NCBI GenBank assembly: GCA_041686855.1
Contig: JAWLDA010000021.1
Location: 1 to 54,165 of the forward strand
Direction: 5' to 3'
Length of the DNA: 54,165 nt
From: JAWLDA01 sp041686855
GTDB taxonomy: Bacteria > Bacillota > Limnochordia > DTU080 > RSA5
Every line of letters starts with the position of its first letter. The first letter of the stretch is position 1. The notes beneath the pieces were generated by a model, which was given only the letters and a program-made list of their open reading frames with translations, did no database searches and was not told where the DNA came from. Positions 41,323 to 49,835 of this stretch are shown here, piece by piece. The position numbers and the translations under genes are program-made.

Positions 41323-41907
41323 CTACGCCCGCGACGTCCTCCGGCCTACCAATCGCCATCCCCACCACAAGAGGAAAATGCCGCCTGCGCTTGCCATCGT
41401 GACAAGGCCCAAATGCTCCTCGACAAAGGCGACCATGTCCGCACCGAAGGCGGCGATCAACCACGCTACCAATCCAAACCGGGCAAACCGACCGACTAAC
41501 GACGCAATCATAAACCGCGGCAATGAAAGGTTAAAGACGCCGGCACTCACGGCGAACACTTTATAGGGAATCGGTGTGAACCCTGCGAAAAAGATTGTCC
41601 ACATGTCGTAGCGGTGATACCACTCTTCGACGCGAGAGATGCGCGCCTGTGACACAAATCGCATGAGGAGCGGCCGACCGCCTCGCAATCCCAAGAGGTA
41701 CCCGACGGCGGCGCCTAAGACCGAGGCGAGTGTGGTCACCGTCGCTGCCCACAAAGCCACTTCCGGTTGCTGCAGCACTAACGGCATGAGTAGGGTGTCA
41801 GGTGGTATGGGGAAGAAGATCGATTCGATAAATGAAAGGAATGCTAGATTTTGTAGGTTTACCACTGCGAGGAGCGGCTCAAACATCGCTTTCACCGACT
41901 CGAGCAC
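41323..41907 (-). CDS. YqaA/DedA-family membrane protein
   Basis: About 194 residues with four to five spans. Motifs of the DedA/SNARE-associated group are present: FPIPPDTLLMPL, LASVLGAAVGYLLGLRGG and FFAGFTPIPYKVFAVSAGVFNL, the last being typical of the YqaA branch. Such proteins are linked to lipid carrier recycling and membrane homeostasis. GTG at 41907 is a tentative start with GGGGGG upstream; the frame is open to an ATG at 41940 that has no ribosome-binding site and lies only 6 bases after the tRNA. It is probably read from the tRNA-Arg promoter. Confidence 0.88.
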   Translation of the reverse strand: MLESVKAMFEPLLAVVNLQNLAFLSFIESIFFPIPPDTLLMPLVLQQPEVALWAATVTTLASVLGAAVGYLLGLRGGRPLLMRFVSQARISRVEEWYHRYDMWTIFFAGFTPIPYKVFAVSAGVFNLSLPRFMIASLVGRFARFGLVAWLIAAFGADMVAFVEEHLGLVTMASAGGIFLLWWGWRLVGRRTSRA

Positions 41908-41945
41908 CCAAGCATCCCCCCAAGAGTAGCATTTAGACATAAAAA

Positions 41946-42021
41946 TGGTGCGCCTAGCAGGACTCGAACCTGCGCACCCGGCTCCGGAGGCCGGCGCTCT
42001 GATCCACTGAGCTATAGGCGC
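41946..42021 (-). tRNA. tRNA-Arg (CCG)
   Basis: 76 bases with encoded CCA. Acceptor GCGCCTA pairs with TAGGCGC; D arm GCTC/GAGC; anticodon stem CCGGC/GCCGG with loop CTCCGGA, anticodon CCG; T arm with GTTCGAGTC. Reads CGG. A DedA-type gene follows directly. Confidence 0.97.
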
Positions 42022-42084
42022 ACAATCATGAGAGATATCTATGCAATTGTTTGGCCAGACGTTCTTACATTCAGACGCCTAGTC

Positions 42085-42113
42085 ATTATATCAAACCGAA
42101 GAAGAGTCGTAAA
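42085..42113 (-). promoter_or_regulatory. Sigma-A promoter of tRNA-Arg
   Basis: On the minus strand TTTACG (42108-42113), 17 bases, TATAAT (42085-42090), about 57 bases before the tRNA 5' end. Confidence 0.75.
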
Positions 42114-42154
42114 GAGGGAGAATTCCCATTGTAGCCTGGGTGTAATACAGGCGA

Positions 42155-42877
42155 CTAAGATTGCAGGTACCAGTGTGTGTCTTCCTTACGTTGAACGAAA
42201 AGGTTCCCTTTGGTGTCCAGGATGGCCGAAAAAACTTCCTTGGGGTCCTTAATCCCTCGCTTGGCCAACTCCCCTTGGAGCCACGTCATGTCGAGATTGC
42301 ACTGAGCAAGATGGGCGTATTCGACGAGGCCATCATTGATGATGGTAAGTGGCAACCCTTCATACCCAGTGTTGATGCCCAAATCTTTAGGTTGTATGGG
42401 CCTGGCTTGTGATCGAGGAATTACCGATAAATTCCCATCTGTCTCAAGGACGGCGATCTCGACGTCGGCAACGTGGGGATGTCCCTTTCGCCGCAACTGT
42501 TCCAACACGTCATTGATCGTGTATCGCACCTTTTTCATCTCTTTAGGCACAAACTGTCCATTCTGTACGAGGATGTTCGGACGACCGTCAATGATCGAAC
42601 GCCACCGATGGCTGCGCAGCGAGAGACCGGAGAGGCCTATCGCCAGGAGCACGATGGTAACGATCGGCACCGCCCCCACCAAAATTGGCAGGTCCGGGTT
42701 AGCAATCGGGATTGCGGCCAATTCCGCGATGATGATTGTCACGGCAAGATCGATCGGTGCAAGTCCGCCGATCTCCCGTTTTCCCATGATGCGCATCATG
42801 AGCAGGAGAAAGAAGTAAAAGAAGAGCGTGCGCAGGAACGCCGTTAATATCATGCCACCAATGCCCCCACTGTGCAT
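42155..42877 (-). CDS. YetF-like (DUF421) membrane protein
   Basis: 240 residues. Three N-terminal spans (LTAFLRTLFFYFFLLLMMRIM, LAVTIIIAELAAIPIA, ILVGAVPIVTIVLLAIGLSGL) are followed by the DUF421 cytosolic domain: MGKREIGGLAPIDLAVTII between spans one and two, IIDGRPNILVQNGQF, TINDVLEQLRRKGHPHVADVEIAVLETDGNLSV. The role of this family is not known; YetF and relatives are linked to spore and stress genes in Bacillus. ATG at 42877 is chosen because AGGA lies 7 bases upstream. Confidence 0.9.
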   Translation of the reverse strand: MHSGGIGGMILTAFLRTLFFYFFLLLMMRIMGKREIGGLAPIDLAVTIIIAELAAIPIANPDLPILVGAVPIVTIVLLAIGLSGLSLRSHRWRSIIDGRPNILVQNGQFVPKEMKKVRYTINDVLEQLRRKGHPHVADVEIAVLETDGNLSVIPRSQARPIQPKDLGINTGYEGLPLTIINDGLVEYAHLAQCNLDMTWLQGELAKRGIKDPKEVFSAILDTKGNLFVQRKEDTHWYLQS

Positions 42878-42963
42878 CCATCGCAGATTCCTCGCGTTGT
42901 AGGCTTTCCCAGGAGGACCGAGATATGCGCTGGAGAATCCACCGTTGTGGTGCAAAGAGCCCC

Positions 42964-42992
42964 TTGATTTTTCCCGCCGACGCACTTATACT
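42964..42992 (+). promoter_or_regulatory. Sigma-A promoter of the tRNA-Gly/tRNA-Thr pair
   Basis: TTGATT (42964-42969), 17 bases, TATACT (42987-42992). Transcription would start about 30 bases before tRNA-Gly. Confidence 0.8.
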
Positions 42993-43028
42993 AGTGAGTG
43001 CTTCCGTTTTTCCAAACGGTGTCGGCAG

Positions 43029-43104
43029 GCGGATGTAGCTCAGTTGGTAGAGCATCAGCTTCCCAAGCTGAGGGCCGCGGGTTCGAGTCCCGTCATCCGC
43101 TCCA
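43029..43104 (+). tRNA. tRNA-Gly (CCC)
   Basis: 76 bases with encoded CCA. Acceptor GCGGATG/CATCCGC, D arm GCTC/GAGC, anticodon stem TCAGC/GCTGA with loop TTCCCAA (anticodon CCC), T loop TTCGAGT. Reads GGG. Confidence 0.97.
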
Positions 43105-43134
43105 CATGTTTTGCCGTAAATCAAGTGTAATTGC

Positions 43135-43210
43135 GCTGGCGTAGCTCAGTCGGTAGAGCGGCTCACTCGTAATGAGCAGGTCACCGGTTCAAGTCCGGTC
43201 GCCAGCTCCA
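43135..43210 (+). tRNA. tRNA-Thr (CGT)
   Basis: 76 bases with encoded CCA. Acceptor GCTGGCG/CGCCAGC, D arm GCTC/GAGC, anticodon stem GCTCA/TGAGC with loop CTCGTAA (anticodon CGT), T loop TTCAAGT. Reads ACG. It is co-transcribed with tRNA-Gly. Confidence 0.97.
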
Positions 43211-43212
43211 AT

Positions 43213-43242
43213 AAACCCTTGCAGACAACTGCGAGGGTTTTT
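43213..43242 (+). terminator. Rho-independent terminator after tRNA-Thr
   Basis: CCCTTGCAG (43216-43224) pairs with CTGCGAGGG (43229-43237) around ACAA, followed by five T. It cleanly separates the tRNA unit from the catabolic locus. Confidence 0.92.
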
Positions 43243-43359
43243 ACTTTCGTCCGAATGCATGCGCGTTCCCCTAAAATAGCGAGACCTCTTTCCTAAATGT
43301 TTGCTTTTTTCCCATCCTTTAAGAAGGACCACGTTTCCAGACTAAAGAATCATTCCTCT

Positions 43360-43375
43360 GGTTAACGCGTTAACC
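43360..43375. promoter_or_regulatory. Perfect 16-bp palindrome upstream of the solute-binding gene
   Basis: GGTTAACG followed by its exact complement CGTTAACC. Symmetric A/T-rich arms with central CG steps are typical of LacI-family operators, and a LacI regulator is encoded 2.5 kb away. It is 61 bases before the ATG of the solute-binding gene. No second copy was seen in the window, and no strong promoter could be fixed next to it. Confidence 0.7.
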
Positions 43376-43436
43376 CCATACCAACCGGCAATCGCTCCAA
43401 CCGTGATTGCGGGATTTCCGAAAAGGAGTCTTGCCC

Positions 43437-44726
43437 ATGCTAGCGTCAAGACGTATGCAATCGTTCGCTATTTGCCTTATCGGCACCGCCCTTGCGGTTG
43501 CACTCATCTCCTCAGTCGCGTTAGGAAAAGTGACGCTAACCTTCTTCCCGCACGGCGCACCCGCCATGTACGACGCCCACGATTTAGAGAACGCGGTCGC
43601 ACGTTTTGAAGCGGCGAATCCCGACATCGACATCGAAATCGTCAAGGGCGCCGCCCGGAACTGGGATTACATGGAGCAGGTCCTGTTGCGCCTTGCCTCC
43701 GGCCTGGGCGTTGATATCATCACGCCGCAACCTCACTGGTTCCTCTCCACGATCGATCACGTTGCCGACCTCACACCTTACATGGAGCGAGATGGCGTCG
43801 CGACTACGGACTTTCTGCCCGGCACAATCGATGCCTATCAAATCGACGGAAAGGTGACGGGGCTCCCTCTCGCCGCGGTCCTGCGAGGCTCAGTCTACAA
43901 TGCACGGATGCTGAACGAAGCCGGATACAATCCTCCCGCTCCGGACGATTGGACGTGGGAGACGGTGAGAGATATCGGCCAAAAACTTACATTGGATCGT
44001 GACGGAGACGGGTCGCCTGAAGGGTACGGCGTCGATGCAGGCGGTCGCATACGTACGCTCATCCTCTTCCCGCTGGCGGCGCAAGCCGGCGGTATGTTCT
44101 TCGACTCATTTATCGATCCCAAGGAGAGTTTGTTGGACTCCCCTGGCGCCCGGACAGCCATTGAATACTTCGTCTCTTTTTACCAGGAGGGTCTAACCAG
44201 TCCCACGGCCAGAGTCTTCTCCAACACCGCGGCGTACGGAATGGATGCCTACCTCATGATGAAGGGGAACATTGAGCGGAGTCTGGGACACCAGGACGTC
44301 GTCTTCATCCCCGCTCCCCGAGGGCCTGTACAGGGAGGGTTCCAACAAGGGGCCCAAGGCGTGCAAATGATGGCATCCACGCCGCACCCCGAGGAAGCCT
44401 GGAAGTTTATAAAGTACCTCGCCACGACGCTCGGAGAAGTGGAAGAAAGGTACCGACTAGGACAGCGCGAGCCCTCCGCACTCGTAGAGGCTCTCCCGCT
44501 TTTCCAGGAGATAGCGGACGAGATTCCGTCGTTCGACAACTGGATGACTATCGCCAGCCATCCCGACAACACGCCTCGCTTCTCGATTCGCTCCCGAGAC
44601 GTGGAGCCGCTCATCGAGCAGATGATCACGCAAGTCGCCAATGACGAGCAACCTCTCGAGAGTATCATCCCAGAGCTCGATCGACTCGTCCAGGCGGAAC
44701 TCGACGCAACACACAGCAGTCGTTAA
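43437..44726 (+). CDS. ABC-transporter solute-binding protein, sugar type
   Basis: 429 residues, exported. A signal peptide (FAICLIGTALAVALISSVALG) is followed by a family 1 binding fold: AVARFEAANPDIDIEIVKG, VLLRLASGLGVDIITPQPHW, GKVTGLPLAAVLRGSVYNARMLNEAGYNPPAPDDWTWE and TPHPEEAWKFIKYL. There is no lipobox cysteine, so it is soluble or held by its signal. ATG at 43437 has AAAAGGAG 8 bases upstream. It is followed by the Asp-box gene after 14 bases. No ABC permease or ATPase lies in the window. Aromatic-rich stretches suggest an oligosaccharide ligand, unidentified. Confidence 0.9.
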   Translation: MLASRRMQSFAICLIGTALAVALISSVALGKVTLTFFPHGAPAMYDAHDLENAVARFEAANPDIDIEIVKGAARNWDYMEQVLLRLASGLGVDIITPQPHWFLSTIDHVADLTPYMERDGVATTDFLPGTIDAYQIDGKVTGLPLAAVLRGSVYNARMLNEAGYNPPAPDDWTWETVRDIGQKLTLDRDGDGSPEGYGVDAGGRIRTLILFPLAAQAGGMFFDSFIDPKESLLDSPGARTAIEYFVSFYQEGLTSPTARVFSNTAAYGMDAYLMMKGNIERSLGHQDVVFIPAPRGPVQGGFQQGAQGVQMMASTPHPEEAWKFIKYLATTLGEVEERYRLGQREPSALVEALPLFQEIADEIPSFDNWMTIASHPDNTPRFSIRSRDVEPLIEQMITQVANDEQPLESIIPELDRLVQAELDATHSSR

Positions 44727-44740
44727 GGAGGAGACGCTCT

Positions 44741-45919
44741 ATGAGCGAGGCGTCACGCTGGATTCACCCGGACGTCAAGCAGTACGAAATCTGGCCCGGT
44801 GAGGCGGGTTACCCGTGGGCCGAATCAGGGATTCGACTCTGGACTCGCGAAGGAGTTCTGCGCCGGATCTCGACCAACCGTCTCATGTGTACTTGGACGA
44901 CTGGCGGATTCGCGGAGCCTTCGGACGGGAACTTCACGATGGTCAGCTACTCCGACGATCACGGAGAGAGTTGGGCGGAGCCAGAGATTCTCTTCCGGCA
45001 TGCCCACCGCGGACTCTTTACGACGGAGCTCTTCGTCCCCCGTGCCGGTGAGATCCACGCATTCTTACAGACGTATCAGCTCGGCGTCTGGATGACTCAG
45101 CTCCACAGCTATCGGGCTGTCAGTCGCGACGGCGGCCGCACGTGGCAAGGGCCTCACTCAATTCCCGGTGGCATTCACAATGTCTGGGTAAACCAAGGCA
45201 TCGTACACTCATCCGGTCGATGGATTATCCCCGTCAGTTGGGCCGAACACATTGGCGACGAATGGTGTGAACCCTCGTCTGGGCGCTCGGCGGCTCAGCC
45301 CATCGTCGCCGGGAAGCCGGCCGAAATGCTCGAGCTGCCCTGGGGCGCTGACCACACTCTCATTTACAAAGCGGGCGGTCGCTGGGCGAACGAGAACCAC
45401 CGCTACGTCATCGGCTTCATGATTTCGGACGACCAAGGCGAGTCCTTTCAACTGAAGGGCTACCTGAAGCAAGATGCGCCGCGTCACTTCTTCGAGCCGA
45501 AGGTCGTCGAGCTCTCCGACGGTACAATTGCAATGTTGACGAGAGAGTGGTCTGACGGATGGCTCTGGGAGAGCCGCTCCTCCGACGCCGGTGAGACATG
45601 GTCGCCGCTCAGCCGCAGCGACATTCCCAACCCATCGAGTAAAGTAAAGTTGCTGCGCTCCACTGACGGGAGGATCTTCCTGCTGCACAACCCCTCCGGA
45701 ACGGACGGCGTGAACAAAGGTCGGCGGAATCCGCTCTCTCTTTGGGTAAGCTCAGACGACATGACGTCGTGGCACACGAAGGTTGACCTCGTGGTTGACG
45801 AGAAAGCGAGTCTCAATTACCCCGATGGGTTCCTGGATGAGCAGAGACAGGAGATTCACTTCGCGTGGGAGGATGGACGTCGGGTTTACATCATGCGAGT
45901 GCCCATGGAGATCGGTTGA
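44741..45919 (+). CDS. Asp-box (BNR) beta-propeller protein, sialidase-like
   Basis: 392 residues with four clear Asp boxes (SDDHGESW, SRDGGRTW, SDDQGESF, SSDAGETW), so a propeller of the sialidase superfamily. The RIP motif and arginine triad of true sialidases could not be identified with confidence, so the substrate may be another glycoside. There is no signal peptide, which implies action on an imported oligosaccharide in the cytosol. It starts 14 bases after the solute-binding gene behind a GGAGGAG site and is surely co-transcribed. Its 3' end overlaps that of the convergent LacI gene by 34 bases. Confidence 0.8.
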   Translation: MSEASRWIHPDVKQYEIWPGEAGYPWAESGIRLWTREGVLRRISTNRLMCTWTTGGFAEPSDGNFTMVSYSDDHGESWAEPEILFRHAHRGLFTTELFVPRAGEIHAFLQTYQLGVWMTQLHSYRAVSRDGGRTWQGPHSIPGGIHNVWVNQGIVHSSGRWIIPVSWAEHIGDEWCEPSSGRSAAQPIVAGKPAEMLELPWGADHTLIYKAGGRWANENHRYVIGFMISDDQGESFQLKGYLKQDAPRHFFEPKVVELSDGTIAMLTREWSDGWLWESRSSDAGETWSPLSRSDIPNPSSKVKLLRSTDGRIFLLHNPSGTDGVNKGRRNPLSLWVSSDDMTSWHTKVDLVVDEKASLNYPDGFLDEQRQEIHFAWEDGRRVYIMRVPMEIG

Positions 45920-46917
45920 ATCGAGCCCGTTGACTCCCGCGAGACCAGTTGTCTCTCAAACGTGACGCACTCAGGTGCGGTCCCGGGGTGCTCGACGATT
46001 TCGAGCAGGCGTTTCACCGCTAATCTGCCGATTTCGTATTCAGCGTAAAACATGGTGCTGAGTCCGGGTACAGTGATACGGGCATAGTGGTCGCCAAAGG
46101 TTGCGAGGGCTACACGGCCCGGCACCGGGATTCCCTCTCGCAACAACTTTCGTAGAATGCTGGTCGCCAGCAAATCGTAAGAGGCAACCACACACGAATA
46201 ATCATCGACTTGGGCGAGAAGGCGCGAGCTTGCGTCTTCTCGCGCGTCCTCTGCAGAGGACGCGGCCCAAAAAATCATCTGAGAAGGGATCGTAACCCCC
46301 CTCTGCGCAAAAGCACGCTGTAACCCCCTCAGTCGCAGCTCTGTCACAGCGCTTTCTCGGGTACCGACGAAGGCGAACCGCATGTGTCCTAACGAGAGCA
46401 GATACCGTCCCAAGGCGTACCCCGCGCCCTCTTCGTCAACCATGAAGCAGTCAATGTCGCGGCGCAATCGACTCCCCGAGATACCAACCACCTTGATGCC
46501 ATGGCGCTGGAGGCGTTCTACCAGCTCGTCACGGGCATTCTCCCACGTCAGGGTGATGATGACCCCGTCCACACGCATCTCAATCAGGCGATTGCTGTAT
46601 TCATCCGCCAATGAGCGTGACCCGCGTGTATTAGCAATAAAGACGGAGTAACCATGCTGGTTCGCATACTCTTCAATGGCAGCGGCGTTTTCCCCAAAGA
46701 CCGGATTAGAGACAGAGGGAACGAAAAAGGCGATCATCCGGGTTTTGCCCGTGAACAATCCGCGCGCGAGTGCGTTCGGCCGATAATCTAGCGCCACTAG
46801 CGCCTCTTCGACTCGCTTTTTCACTTCGGGTGTGACCCGTTTCGTCTGGTTGAGTACCGCTGACACGGTCGCTACCGAGACACCGGCCCGCTTCGCCACC
46901 TCGCGCATGGTTGCCAC
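45886..46917 (-). CDS. LacI-family transcriptional regulator
   Basis: 343 residues. The N-terminal VATMREVAKRAGVSVATVSAVLNQTKRVTPEVKKRVEEAL is the LacI helix-turn-helix and hinge region (YRPNALARGL), followed by a periplasmic-binding-like sugar sensor (MIAFFVPSVSNPVFGENAAAIEEYA, RVDGVIITL, RVALATFGDHYARI). GTG at 46917 is chosen because it aligns with the usual MATIKDVA start. It is the likely repressor of the locus, with sites such as the palindrome at 43360-43375. It sits between the two plus-strand gene blocks, reading the other way. Confidence 0.93.
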   Translation of the reverse strand: MATMREVAKRAGVSVATVSAVLNQTKRVTPEVKKRVEEALVALDYRPNALARGLFTGKTRMIAFFVPSVSNPVFGENAAAIEEYANQHGYSVFIANTRGSRSLADEYSNRLIEMRVDGVIITLTWENARDELVERLQRHGIKVVGISGSRLRRDIDCFMVDEEGAGYALGRYLLSLGHMRFAFVGTRESAVTELRLRGLQRAFAQRGVTIPSQMIFWAASSAEDAREDASSRLLAQVDDYSCVVASYDLLATSILRKLLREGIPVPGRVALATFGDHYARITVPGLSTMFYAEYEIGRLAVKRLLEIVEHPGTAPECVTFERQLVSRESTGSIQPISMGTRMM

Positions 46918-47075
46918 CTGTGCGTACACCCCTCCTCGTGCATGAAGCACTCTTCGTCTGAGGTTCGCTTCGAGACGGTTTCCCCCTGCCCACTGGATAA
47001 ACGGAAGCCGCCCAGGGTGGCGCCCCAGCGACACAAAGGTCGCTGGGCACGTTGGTCCGCTACCAGCTCATGAGA

Positions 47076-47294
47076 TTATCGCAAAGGTGGCTCGTAACCG
47101 TCTCGAACAAGCTGCTCGAACGCCGCAAAGTCACCCTCACGCAAGAAGTCCATGGCAGCCTCTGAGGGTTGACCATACTGCCGACGCAACTCGGCGTACC
47201 AGTCCTCGAAGTCCTCGAACTCCTCCGCCGGGCCGCCGATCTCGCCTTGCAGCTCCTCGATTTCTCGTTGGATCTCCTCATCCGGTCTAGGCAT
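47076..47294 (-). CDS. Small acidic 72-residue protein, unknown
   Basis: Very acidic and helical (PDEEIQREIEELQGEIGG, FEDFEDWYAELRRQYG, FLREGDFAAFEQLVRDG), with no signal or span. GGAGGTG lies 7 bases before the ATG at 47294, so expression is plausible. It is upstream of and in line with lacI, 158 bases away. The family is not recognised; a protein-binding or regulatory partner is possible but unproven. Confidence 0.55.
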   Translation of the reverse strand: MPRPDEEIQREIEELQGEIGGPAEEFEDFEDWYAELRRQYGQPSEAAMDFLREGDFAAFEQLVRDGYEPPLR

Positions 47295-47486
47295 GCATTC
47301 ACCTCCCTCACGAGTACAATGCCCCACCTTGAGCGCCTACCAACGCCGATGTTGAAACGACGTCGGTGTGGTTGAAGATGGCAAGTCAGAGAAGGAATTC
47401 GTTTTGTATGTTCCTAAATTTTTCGCAAACCGATCGGCGCGGCCGCCTCCGGCGAAGCGCCGTTACGATTTCAAGGGGGCATTTGA

Positions 47487-49781
47487 GTGACACACCACAC
47501 CTCGGCCCAGGACGTGCTGCCGGATACGCAACCCCTCCATGGATCCGTCGATTATGCCGAAGCGTTGGTCACAGGGATTAATCGCCTCTTGGACCAAGAG
47601 TTGGCCAAGGCAGATGCCATGCGGCTCAACGATCCGCTACTGTCAACAGACAATCCGACCACACAACTAGAGATCGCCGCTAAGAGACGGGAGCGGCTCG
47701 CCAAATCCTTGGGTGTGGTCGACTCGCGCATCCCAATCGGCGCGCTCACCCTCCACTGCACAAACACCACCAACGCAAAGATCGCCGAAGCTGATGGATA
47801 CGACGTTTTCTCCGTACGTTGGCCCGTACTCGCGGGTGTCGACGGAGAAGGACTCCTGCTCACTCCCCGAGTCACGCCAGTGGCGCGTGTCATCGCCCTC
47901 CCTGACGCTGACCAGCGTCCCGAGGACGTGGCCGGCCTTTCGGATGCGCTCACCCCTCCGTCCCAATTCGCCCGTTACTTCGCCGACGCGGGGTGCGAAG
48001 TTGTCATCCCCACCCTCATCAATCGTGAATGCACATGGTCCGGGAATCCTGAGGTTCGCATGACGAATCAACCCCATCGAGAGTTCGTCTATCGCATGGC
48101 ATACGAGATGGGCCGCCATGTGATCGGCTACGAAATCCAAAAAGTGTTGAGTCTGGTCGATTACTTCTCCAGCCTGGCCGACGCAGACGTTCCGATCGGC
48201 GTCTTTGGCTATGGCGAAGGTGGGCTGCTCTCTCTTTACTCAGGCGCGCTCGATCCTCGCATCACGGCCGTCGGCGTTAGCGGGTACTTTCGCAACCGCA
48301 CGACCGTCTGGCAAGAACCTATCTACCGAAACGTTTGGCAGCTTCTGCGCGGCCTCTCCGACGCGGAGTTGGCCGCCATGATCGCGCCGCGGCCACTCGT
48401 CATTGAGAACTCCTCGCCCCCAGCAGTCTCAGGGCCTCCTCCTGAAAACGGCGCTCGGCGCGGAGCCGCACCTGGTGTGATCGCTGCTCCTTCACGCTCT
48501 GAGGTGAGCTCCGAAGTAGAGCTTGTCCGCAAGGTATACTCTCGCCACGGGGTCGCAGACAGCCTCGTACTCGTGGATCCAGAGGATGCGGTCGAGCTCG
48601 ACCGGTTCGGCACATTCGAGACCCGTAAAGCCTTTTTGCAAGGCCTCGGACTTAAGGGAGAGGGCCCTTCGTCACCTCCCCCACTCACGCGGTTGCGGTC
48701 GCAGGACGATGGCGACGCCCGGCAACAACGCCAGTTTGATCAACTCTGTCAGTTTACGCATCAGTTGTGGGAGGCGTCTGCTAAACGACGGGTTCAGTTT
48801 TGGGAAGAGATTGATCGCACCTCACCTGCCGCCTGCGAGAGGAGCTTGACGCGCTACCGGCAATACTTCGACGAAGAAGTGACCGGAGCGTACCCGACGC
48901 CCTCCGATCCCCTATCCCCAAAGAGTCGACTCCTGGAATCAAACAAAGCGTACGCGCTCTACGAGGTCGTGATCGACTTGTGGGAGGGAGTGCCCTCCTT
49001 TGGTTATTTTCTGGTTCCCACCGGAGTTCACGCCTCCTCGCCCCGCCCTGTCGTCGTCTGTCAACACGGACTAGGCGGCGATCCGGCCCCTATCATCGAC
49101 GATGATTCTAGGGCTTACAAGGGATTTGGCCGCCGTCTCGCCGAGCGCGGCTACATTGTCTACGTCCCGCAGGCACCGTTTGTCGGACCCATGGGCGACG
49201 ACTTCCGAGTCCTACAACGTAAAGCGAATCCGCTCGGCCTCTCACTCTTCTCGTTCATCGTTCCACAGCACCGACGCATTCTGGCATGGCTGCGTTCCTT
49301 ACCTTACGTTGACGGCGAGCGTATTGCCCTCTACGGGCTCTCCTACGGAGGCAAGACGGCGATGAGAGTTCCCGCGCTCGTAAAAGAGTATGCGCTCTCC
49401 ATCTGCTCCGGCGACTTCAACGAATGGATCATGAAGAATGTGAGCCGCACGTTCTTCTCCAGTTACATGTTTACCGGAGAGTACGAGATGTTTGAGTTTG
49501 ACCTCGGACACACGTTCAATTACGCCGAGATGGCCTATTTGATTTCGCCGCGTCCATTCATGGTGGAGCGCGGTCACAGCGACGGCTGCTCCACCGATGA
49601 GTGGGTTGCGTTCGAATTCGCGAAGGTACGACGGCACTATACACGCCTTGGCCTCAGGGACCGCACGGAGATCGAGTTTTTTGACGGTGGCCACGAGATC
49701 AACGCCGAGGGTACCTTCGCCTTTTTGGATCGCCACCTGCAATGGTCGCCCCCGGCGGCAATACGTACGCCGGCATCTTAA
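47487..49781 (+). CDS. Tandem alpha/beta-hydrolase protein, one domain degenerate
   Basis: 764 residues, no signal peptide. Two alpha/beta-hydrolase units follow each other. In the C-terminal unit the nucleophile elbow is GLSYGG (Ser619), preceded by the oxyanion-type VVVCQHGLGGDP, with His736 in FFDGGHEIN, so it should be an active esterase. In the N-terminal unit the elbow reads GYGEGG (241-246), with Gly243 where the serine should be, so that unit is probably not catalytic by this mechanism. The pattern recalls large acetyl-esterase-like proteins of polysaccharide loci. GTG at 47487 has AAGGGGG 7-8 bases upstream. It heads a plus-strand block with the ceramidase-like gene 54 bases later. 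Confidence 0.8.
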   Translation: MTHHTSAQDVLPDTQPLHGSVDYAEALVTGINRLLDQELAKADAMRLNDPLLSTDNPTTQLEIAAKRRERLAKSLGVVDSRIPIGALTLHCTNTTNAKIAEADGYDVFSVRWPVLAGVDGEGLLLTPRVTPVARVIALPDADQRPEDVAGLSDALTPPSQFARYFADAGCEVVIPTLINRECTWSGNPEVRMTNQPHREFVYRMAYEMGRHVIGYEIQKVLSLVDYFSSLADADVPIGVFGYGEGGLLSLYSGALDPRITAVGVSGYFRNRTTVWQEPIYRNVWQLLRGLSDAELAAMIAPRPLVIENSSPPAVSGPPPENGARRGAAPGVIAAPSRSEVSSEVELVRKVYSRHGVADSLVLVDPEDAVELDRFGTFETRKAFLQGLGLKGEGPSSPPPLTRLRSQDDGDARQQRQFDQLCQFTHQLWEASAKRRVQFWEEIDRTSPAACERSLTRYRQYFDEEVTGAYPTPSDPLSPKSRLLESNKAYALYEVVIDLWEGVPSFGYFLVPTGVHASSPRPVVVCQHGLGGDPAPIIDDDSRAYKGFGRRLAERGYIVYVPQAPFVGPMGDDFRVLQRKANPLGLSLFSFIVPQHRRILAWLRSLPYVDGERIALYGLSYGGKTAMRVPALVKEYALSICSGDFNEWIMKNVSRTFFSSYMFTGEYEMFEFDLGHTFNYAEMAYLISPRPFMVERGHSDGCSTDEWVAFEFAKVRRHYTRLGLRDRTEIEFFDGGHEINAEGTFAFLDRHLQWSPPAAIRTPAS

Positions 49782-49835
49782 CGAGCTTAGCTGTCCATAA
49801 CTCCCTCCACCCTCAGCGAAGAAAGGTCGATTCCA

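Noticed and set aside
44741..45919. Firm call as exo-alpha-sialidase
   Set aside because: Asp boxes show only the propeller fold; the RIP motif and catalytic residues could not be identified.
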